The notes under the pieces are model-generated. The model was not told where the DNA came from and ran no database searches. It worked only from the letters and a program-made list of their open reading frames with translations. Below are positions 59,095 through 64,000 of a stretch of 64,000 nucleotides of DNA, one piece after another. The first letter of the stretch is position 1, and each line of letters begins with the position of its first letter. Both the position numbers and the translations under genes were made by a program. Source of the DNA: Geomonas sp. Red32 (lineage in GTDB: Bacteria > Desulfobacterota > Desulfuromonadia > Geobacterales > Geobacteraceae); NCBI RefSeq assembly GCF_023652955.1, contig NZ_JAKLOY010000007.1:1-64000 (forward strand). The letters are read 5' to 3'.

Positions 59095-60327
59095 ATGTAC
59101 GAGTCTTTTTTCAATCTGAAGAAGAAGCCGTTCGAGCTGGTGCCCGACCCGGATTTCATCTATCTGAGCCGCTCCCACAAGAAGGCGCTCACCTATCTCG
59201 ATTACGGGATCAGGGAGCGGGCCGGTTTCATCCTGTTGACCGGCGAGGTGGGGGCCGGCAAGACCACCATCATCCGCGACCTTTTGAACAAGAAGTATGA
59301 CCGGCTGGTGACCGCCAAGGTCTTCAACACCCGGGCCGATTCCATCCAGCTTTTGGCCATGATCAACGACGACTTCGGGCTTCCGACCGCCGGCAAGGAC
59401 CGCATCGCCCTGCTCCGGGATCTGAACGACTTTCTCCTTGAGCAGTACGCGGCCGGCAAGCAGCCCTTCCTCATCATCGACGAGGCGCAGAACCTGGGGG
59501 CCGATCTCCTCGAGGAGATCCGCATGCTCTCCAACCTGGAAAGCGCCCACAGTAAGCTCTTGCAGATCATGCTGGTCGGGCAGCCGGAGCTGCGCGAGAC
59601 CCTTTCCGGGCCGGGGCTCATGCAGCTCAGGCAGCGGATCAGCATCAACTGCCACCTGCGTGCCCTCACCCCGGAGGAGACCGCGGAGTACGTGGTGCAC
59701 CGGATGGAGGTGGCCGGTAACGCCGAGGCGCTCCACTTCCACAAGGGGGTCATCGAGATCATCCACTACTACAGCCGGGGGATCCCGCGCCTGATCAACA
59801 TCATCTGCGACTTCATCATGCTCTCCGCCTTCGCCGAGGAGGTGCGGGAGGCCTCGGTGGAGATGGTGCGGGAGATCATCGGCGACCTCGACTTCGAAAA
59901 CCACTACTGGAACGGGATAATTACCACCCCCATCCCGGCCGCGGCGGCACCGGCGGGAGCTCCGCCGGCTACCGGCCCTGCCGGTGCTGCGGGAAGCGGT
60001 GCCGGGACCCTTCCCCCCGGTGCAGGCGGCAGCGACCTTGCTTCCCGCCTTGCCTCCGTGGAGGCCGAAGTGTCGCGGGTTCCGAGCGTCCTCAACGAGC
60101 TCAACGAACTGATGGGGCGGCTGAGGGCCGAGTCCATCATCCGTACCCCCCAGCCGCCGGGGGAGCGCAAGGAAGCCGCATTGCCGGTCCCGCTGAAAGG
60201 AGGGGGAGAGGTGCACGCGAAGGTGGAGAAGGCCGTTTCCCGCGAAGCGGCGACGGTTACCCCGGCCCCGGCCACCGGCGGCCTGATGCGGCGTCTGTTC
60301 GGGGGCGCCGGCTCTCCATGGAAGTGA
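59095..60327 (+). CDS. ExeA-like AAA ATPase of the EPS module, module 2
   Basis: This 410-residue paralogue of 21750-22925 has Walker A GEVGAGKTTIIR, Walker B FLIIDEAQNLGADL, and the same MY.SFF.LKKKPFEL.PDP start. The C-terminal part differs: after the ATPase core (to about 275) comes an alanine/glycine/proline-rich linker (about 278-310) instead of a direct coiled coil, and a short basic tail. The 3' end overlaps the barrel gene by 10 bp. Confidence 0.9.
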   Translation: MYESFFNLKKKPFELVPDPDFIYLSRSHKKALTYLDYGIRERAGFILLTGEVGAGKTTIIRDLLNKKYDRLVTAKVFNTRADSIQLLAMINDDFGLPTAGKDRIALLRDLNDFLLEQYAAGKQPFLIIDEAQNLGADLLEEIRMLSNLESAHSKLLQIMLVGQPELRETLSGPGLMQLRQRISINCHLRALTPEETAEYVVHRMEVAGNAEALHFHKGVIEIIHYYSRGIPRLINIICDFIMLSAFAEEVREASVEMVREIIGDLDFENHYWNGIITTPIPAAAAPAGAPPATGPAGAAGSGAGTLPPGAGGSDLASRLASVEAEVSRVPSVLNELNELMGRLRAESIIRTPQPPGERKEAALPVPLKGGGEVHAKVEKAVSREAATVTPAPATGGLMRRLFGGAGSPWK

Positions 60328-61583
60328 ACGGGCGGACGCGGCATAGCGGGACCGCGGGTCTCGCCCTGCTCCTTTTCTGGGGAGCCCTGGCAGCCGCCGG
60401 GCCGGCTGCGGCCGGCGAGCTGGAGTTCAGGCCGTCGCTCACGGTTGGCGAGGAGTACAACGACAACATCTTCGAGACCGCCGATGGCCGCCAGACCGAG
60501 TACACCACCCGCGTCCGCCCCGGTGCCCTGGTGCGGTACCACGCCCCCTGGCTGGTCTGGGATTCGTCCTACACCTTCGACTACCGGCACTACGCGAGGA
60601 AGACCCATGGCGACGAGCAGTACCACTACGTGGACCTCAAGGGGAACCTCCAGCTGCTGGAGAACTTCTTCTTCGTCGATGTGGCCGACTCGCTCAAAAG
60701 GACCACGGTGGACGTGTCGCGGGACGTGGCCCAGGAGAGCCTCCTCTCTCCCCAGACCACCCAGAACGTGGCCTCGGTTTCCCCCTACCTCCTCTGGAGG
60801 CCGACCCAGCACGGGACGCTGAAGACCGGCTACCGGTTCGCGGACACCCGCTACTGGGAAGGGGTAGGGAACTGGCAGCGCGAGCACGGCGCGGTGGCCG
60901 GATGGGAGGAGCAGGTGAGCGAGAACACCACGCTCAATCTCGATTACAGCTACTCCCGGAGCAAGACCGATCTCGGGAGCTACCAGACCCACAACGCCAT
61001 GGGTGGCTTCCGGTACGCCTACGCGGCCAACTGCTTCGTCTTCGGACGGGTGGGGAACTCCTGGCAGCGCTTCGATGGGGGGATCAAGGCGAGTAACCTC
61101 CTCTGGGGAGGGGGGATCACCCACGACTTCGGAAAGGTGTTCGTGACCCTGGACACCATGGTGCAAAAGGCGGACGACCCGCTCTCCATCTCGACCAGGC
61201 AGGTGACCTACTCCGGGCGGATCGAGCGGCGCTTCCAGCGGGGGAGCATGGGGATCGGCGGCGGATACTCCGAGTACTACATCACCCAGACCGATTCGCT
61301 GGAGAAGCGGCGGGTGAACGGGACCTGGAACGCCAGCTACGAGGTGGCCAAGAGCCTCTCCATCTCGGCCGGGGCGGGGCTCGACCACTTCTACCAGGGG
61401 ACGAGCGGCGACAGCTACCCGTACCGGATAACCGGCAGCGGCGGCTTCACCTGGGGGTTCTTCAATCCCGAGACGTCGCTCTCCGCCACCTACAGCTTCC
61501 AAAGCGACCGGACGAGCCTCCAGCACTTCTCCTCCGAGCGGCGCACCAACCGGGTGCTGATGGAGATCCGGGCGGTGTTCTAA
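60318..61583 (+). CDS. Outer-membrane beta-barrel protein of the EPS module, module 2
   Basis: This 421-residue paralogue of 22925-24262 has a signal peptide (about 10-33: GTAGLALLLFWGALAAAGP). Strands such as ELEFRPSLTVGEEYNDNIFE, WDSSYTFDYRHYARK and FRYAYAANCFVFGRVGNSWQ follow, and it ends in VLMEIRAVF with a terminal phenylalanine. The conserved core V..EYNDN.FE...(D/N) near the mature N terminus occurs in the PEP-CTERM-associated barrel family. It closes the second six-gene module. A repeat and a ~200-bp gap separate it from the ABC transporter. Confidence 0.85.
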   Translation: MEVNGRTRHSGTAGLALLLFWGALAAAGPAAAGELEFRPSLTVGEEYNDNIFETADGRQTEYTTRVRPGALVRYHAPWLVWDSSYTFDYRHYARKTHGDEQYHYVDLKGNLQLLENFFFVDVADSLKRTTVDVSRDVAQESLLSPQTTQNVASVSPYLLWRPTQHGTLKTGYRFADTRYWEGVGNWQREHGAVAGWEEQVSENTTLNLDYSYSRSKTDLGSYQTHNAMGGFRYAYAANCFVFGRVGNSWQRFDGGIKASNLLWGGGITHDFGKVFVTLDTMVQKADDPLSISTRQVTYSGRIERRFQRGSMGIGGGYSEYYITQTDSLEKRRVNGTWNASYEVAKSLSISAGAGLDHFYQGTSGDSYPYRITGSGGFTWGFFNPETSLSATYSFQSDRTSLQHFSSERRTNRVLMEIRAVF

Positions 61584-61615
61584 CGGCGGTTGCAGGGGCG
61601 GGGCCACCGGCGGCT

Positions 61616-61653
61616 AAAATCCCCCCTGTCCCCCCTTCGCAAAGGGGGGGACC
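61616..61653. repeat. Dispersed G/C-rich repeat, copy 3 (core only)
   Basis: AAAATCCCCCCTGTCCCC with TTCGCAAAGGGGGGGA repeats the core of the two copies in the lexA-dinB operon, without their 3' extension. It can form a C-run/G-run hairpin and stands 33 bp after the barrel gene's stop. It may act as a weak terminator between the module and the ABC transporter. Confidence 0.75.
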
Positions 61654-61792
61654 CGGGGCCGGCGGCGGTGGATGGGGCAACGGGGCGGGCGCGGGGCTCC
61701 CCCCCCTTCAAGGGGATGGGCGGGGTGAGGATGGGGGTAGCAGGCATACGATAAAACTGCCGGAGTAAGGGCCGGCCTGAGACGAGGGATAC

Positions 61793-62578
61793 ATGAAAGA
61801 GATGATCGACGAACTGGTGAAGTCCCGGGAGCTGCTCCTCATCATCACCTGGAAGGACATCAAGATCCGCTACAAGCAGTCCATCATGGGGTTCATGTGG
61901 GCCGTTTTGATGCCGATGCTGATCGTGGCCGCCGGGGTGGTGGTCAAGGTCGCCATCTCCTTCGTCTCAGGAAAACCGCTGCAACTCGCCGACGTCGCCT
62001 CCATCTCGGTGAAGGCGCTCCCCTGGTCCTTCTTCATCTCGGCCATCCGCTTCGCCACCAACAGCCTGACCGGCAACTCCAACCTGATCACCAAGATCTA
62101 CTTCCCCCGCGAAGTCTTCCCGCTGGCCGCCGTGCTCGCCAACCTGCTCGACTTCGCGGTCGCCTCGGCCGCTCTCACCGTGGTGCTGGCCTTCTCCGGC
62201 ATCGGGGTGAGCCTGCAGCTTCTCTGGCTCCCCTTCCTCGTGCTCATGCTCCTGATGTTCACCGCGGGCACGAGCCTCTTTCTCGCCTGCTCGAACCTCT
62301 TCTTCCGGGACGTGAAGTACCTGGTCGAGGTCTTTCTCACCTTCGCCATCTTCTTCACCCCGGTCTTCTACGACGTCTCCACCTTCGGAAAATGGGCGCC
62401 CATCCTGCTCATCAACCCGGTGGGGGTTTTCCTGGAGGCGATCAACGCGGTGGTGGTGCTGCACCATGGCCCCGATCTCGCCTGGCTCGGCTACGCCTGC
62501 GGCTGCAGCGTGGTGAGCTTTTTCGTTGGCTGGACCATATTCCACCGGCTCGAGTTCCTCTTCGCCGAGAAGATCTAG
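61793..62578 (+). CDS. wzm: ABC-2 polysaccharide exporter permease (Wzm-like)
   Basis: This 261-residue membrane protein has six hydrophobic helices and the Wzm/KpsM/RfbA-family start LLLIITWKDIKIRYKQSIMGFMWAV. It keeps the later KIYFPREVFPLAAVLANLLDF and NPVGVFLEAINAVV segments. It forms the channel of the ABC transporter that moves completed, lipid-linked polysaccharide across the inner membrane. It pairs with the ATPase encoded 25 bp downstream. It lies behind the second export module, so that module may serve an ABC-type rather than a Wzx/Wzy-type polymer. Confidence 0.92.
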   Translation: MKEMIDELVKSRELLLIITWKDIKIRYKQSIMGFMWAVLMPMLIVAAGVVVKVAISFVSGKPLQLADVASISVKALPWSFFISAIRFATNSLTGNSNLITKIYFPREVFPLAAVLANLLDFAVASAALTVVLAFSGIGVSLQLLWLPFLVLMLLMFTAGTSLFLACSNLFFRDVKYLVEVFLTFAIFFTPVFYDVSTFGKWAPILLINPVGVFLEAINAVVVLHHGPDLAWLGYACGCSVVSFFVGWTIFHRLEFLFAEKI

Positions 62579-62603
62579 CCGGTTCCGCTACGAGGTTTTA
62601 GAC

Positions 62604-63797
62604 ATGTCAGATATCGCTCTCGAATTCGACGGAGTCTGGAAGAAGTTCAAACAGGGGGAAGGGCACGATTCCCTCAGGGACCTGATCCCCGCCCTCTGCA
62701 AGAAGGCGCTCGGGGGAAACCGCGACGAGCTGGACAAGAAGGAGTTCTGGGCGCTGCACGACGTCTCCTTCCAGGTCAAGCGGGGCGAGGCGCTCGGGAT
62801 CATCGGCCCCAACGGCTCCGGCAAGAGCACGTCGCTGAAGATCCTGAGCGGCATCCTGCGCCCCAACAAGGGGAAGATGCAGGTGAACGGCCGGATGAGC
62901 GCTCTGATCGAAGTGGGCGCCGGCTTCCACCCGGACCTGACCGGCCGCGAGAACATCTACTTGAACGGTGCCATCCTCGGGATGAAGCGCGACGAGATCA
63001 GCCGCCGCCTGGAGGAGATCATCGACTTCTCCGGGATCTCCCAGTTCATCGACACCCCGGTCAAGCGCTACTCCTCGGGGATGTACGCCAGGCTCGGGTT
63101 CGCCATCGCCGCCCACGTCGATCCGGAGATCCTCCTGGTGGACGAGGTCTTGAGCGTCGGCGACTACACCTTCCAGGCCAAGTGCATCAAGAAGATGGAG
63201 GAGATCCTCGCCAACGGGACCACGGTGATCTTCATCTCCCACAACATGGAGGCGGTCGCCTCGCTCTGCAACAAGGGGCTCCTCCTCGTCCATGGCAAGG
63301 TCCGCTCGGAGGGGGACCCGGCCCTGGTGATCAACGACTACTACATGGTGGGAGGGGCCTGGTCGCCCCAGTCGGTAACGAGCGGCAAGCTGGAGATCAC
63401 CAGCAAGAGGATCACCTCCGCCGAGGGGGACGCGACCAGCATCGAGCAGGGGGACGAGGTGCTGGTGGAACTGGGAGTGGTCGCCCGCGAGGACTGCGAG
63501 GTGGCTCCCGGGCTCTTCCTGACCAGCGGCGGCAAGGTCGTCTTCGATACCACCTACGGCGCGATGCACGGCGAGGTGCTCCGGCTGGCCAAGGGGGAGC
63601 GGGTGGATATCGGCTGGCGGTTCGCGGCCAACCTCCCGAAGGGGGTCTTCTCGCTGGGGCTCCACCTGGAGGAGAGCGTCAACCACTTCCACTACTACAA
63701 CGCCTCCGAGCTGGTCTTCAACGTCCGGCAGTCCAAGAAGTACGTGGGGGACTTCTTTCTCGACCACGCTCTCGACGTCCACCCGCACTTCGCGTGA
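62604..63797 (+). CDS. wzt: ABC polysaccharide exporter ATPase with C-terminal binding domain (Wzt-like)
   Basis: This 397-residue protein has an ATPase domain (about 1-245) with Walker A GIIGPNGSGKST, signature YSSGMYARLGFA, Walker B ILLVDEVLSVGD and switch ISHN. The C-terminal ~140 residues form a Wzt_C beta-sandwich (from GKLEITSKRI to FFLDHAL). In E. coli O9a such domains recognise the capped end of the polymer, so export is specific for a finished chain. The stop overlaps the next glycosyltransferase start (TGATG). Confidence 0.93.
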   Translation: MSDIALEFDGVWKKFKQGEGHDSLRDLIPALCKKALGGNRDELDKKEFWALHDVSFQVKRGEALGIIGPNGSGKSTSLKILSGILRPNKGKMQVNGRMSALIEVGAGFHPDLTGRENIYLNGAILGMKRDEISRRLEEIIDFSGISQFIDTPVKRYSSGMYARLGFAIAAHVDPEILLVDEVLSVGDYTFQAKCIKKMEEILANGTTVIFISHNMEAVASLCNKGLLLVHGKVRSEGDPALVINDYYMVGGAWSPQSVTSGKLEITSKRITSAEGDATSIEQGDEVLVELGVVAREDCEVAPGLFLTSGGKVVFDTTYGAMHGEVLRLAKGERVDIGWRFAANLPKGVFSLGLHLEESVNHFHYYNASELVFNVRQSKKYVGDFFLDHALDVHPHFA

Positions 63798-64000
63798 TGG
63801 AGCGGATCTGCCTCATCACCGAGACCGGCGGCTACGGCGGCTCCGAGATCCATACCTCCACCCTGGTCCGCTTCCTCAACGCGCGGGGGATCGCCGTGGA
63901 GCTCATCTCCTGCCGTAACGACGTCTACGACGATCTCCTCCCCGCGGACGGGATGGCCACCCTGACCAAGACTTCGCTCTCCACCGGGTGCTGCGAGGCG
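63797..64000 (+). CDS. Glycosyltransferase (GT4-like), partial
   Basis: The window ends after 68 codons. The visible part, MERICLITETGGYGGSEIHT then LVRFLNARGIAVELISC, is the N-terminal beta-strand and glycine loop of a GT4/GT-B enzyme. Its start overlaps the Wzt stop, so it belongs to the ABC-transporter operon, whose sugar genes presumably continue to the right. Confidence 0.8.
   Translation, partial: MERICLITETGGYGGSEIHTSTLVRFLNARGIAVELISCRNDVYDDLLPADGMATLTKTSLSTGCCEA

Overview
The window is GC-rich chromosomal DNA that most resembles a Geobacter-like member of the Desulfuromonadia (Geobacter, Geomonas, Citrifermentans group). Pointers are a LexA box of the form described for Geobacter sulfurreducens LexA, a GEMM-Ib (3',3'-cGAMP type) riboswitch, a FrnE/DsbA-like selenoprotein and a PEP-CTERM-type exopolysaccharide apparatus. 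This is inference from gene content; no search was run.

Region 1 (1-6330) is an accessory island of lower GC: the tail of an IS3-type transposase, a HigBA-like toxin-antitoxin pair with an operator-like promoter, and a compact type VI secretion operon on the minus strand. That operon runs LprI-like periplasmic inhibitor, T4-lysozyme-like effector, VgrG spike. Two orphan membrane proteins follow. No other T6SS genes are visible.

Region 2 (6331-8643, minus) is an SOS operon, lexA - small unknown gene - dinB, with a perfect LexA box on the lexA promoter. Region 3 (8650-15670) holds separate housekeeping or envelope genes: an outer-membrane-type protein, a DsbA/FrnE-like selenoprotein read through an in-frame TGA (Sec-Pro-Trp-Cys, SECIS-like hairpin), a ChaN-family protein, an exported M1 metallopeptidase, a type II NADH dehydrogenase and a 26-residue membrane microprotein. 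A lone flagellin with a sigma-28 promoter follows at 16.0 kb.

Region 4 (16.9-45.5 kb, plus) is a very large, tightly overlapped exopolysaccharide operon. It starts with a six-gene synthesis/export module (polyprenyl-P sugar transferase, Wza-like export protein, Wzz-like chain-length protein, BY-kinase, ExeA-like ATPase, outer-membrane barrel). Next come nucleotide-sugar genes, probably for a CDP-linked, C-methylated sugar, then two Wzx flippases, several glycosyltransferases, a Wzy/WaaL-type polymerase, an AMP-ligase-like CapK protein and a secreted beta-helix protein. Two genes here (a GT2 and an asparagine synthetase) have lost internal segments.

Region 5 (45.5-51.2 kb) carries a riboswitch-controlled secreted beta-helix/Ig-repeat protein, a small unknown protein, a CAAX-protease-like membrane protein and a PEP-CTERM protein behind a consensus sigma-54 promoter. 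Region 6 (51.7-64 kb, plus) begins with the TPR lipoprotein PrsT. It then repeats the six-gene module of region 4 in the same order as diverged paralogues and continues into a Wzm/Wzt ABC exporter and a glycosyltransferase cut by the window edge. The locus thus encodes two envelope-spanning polysaccharide export machines, one linked to Wzx/Wzy genes and one to an ABC transporter.
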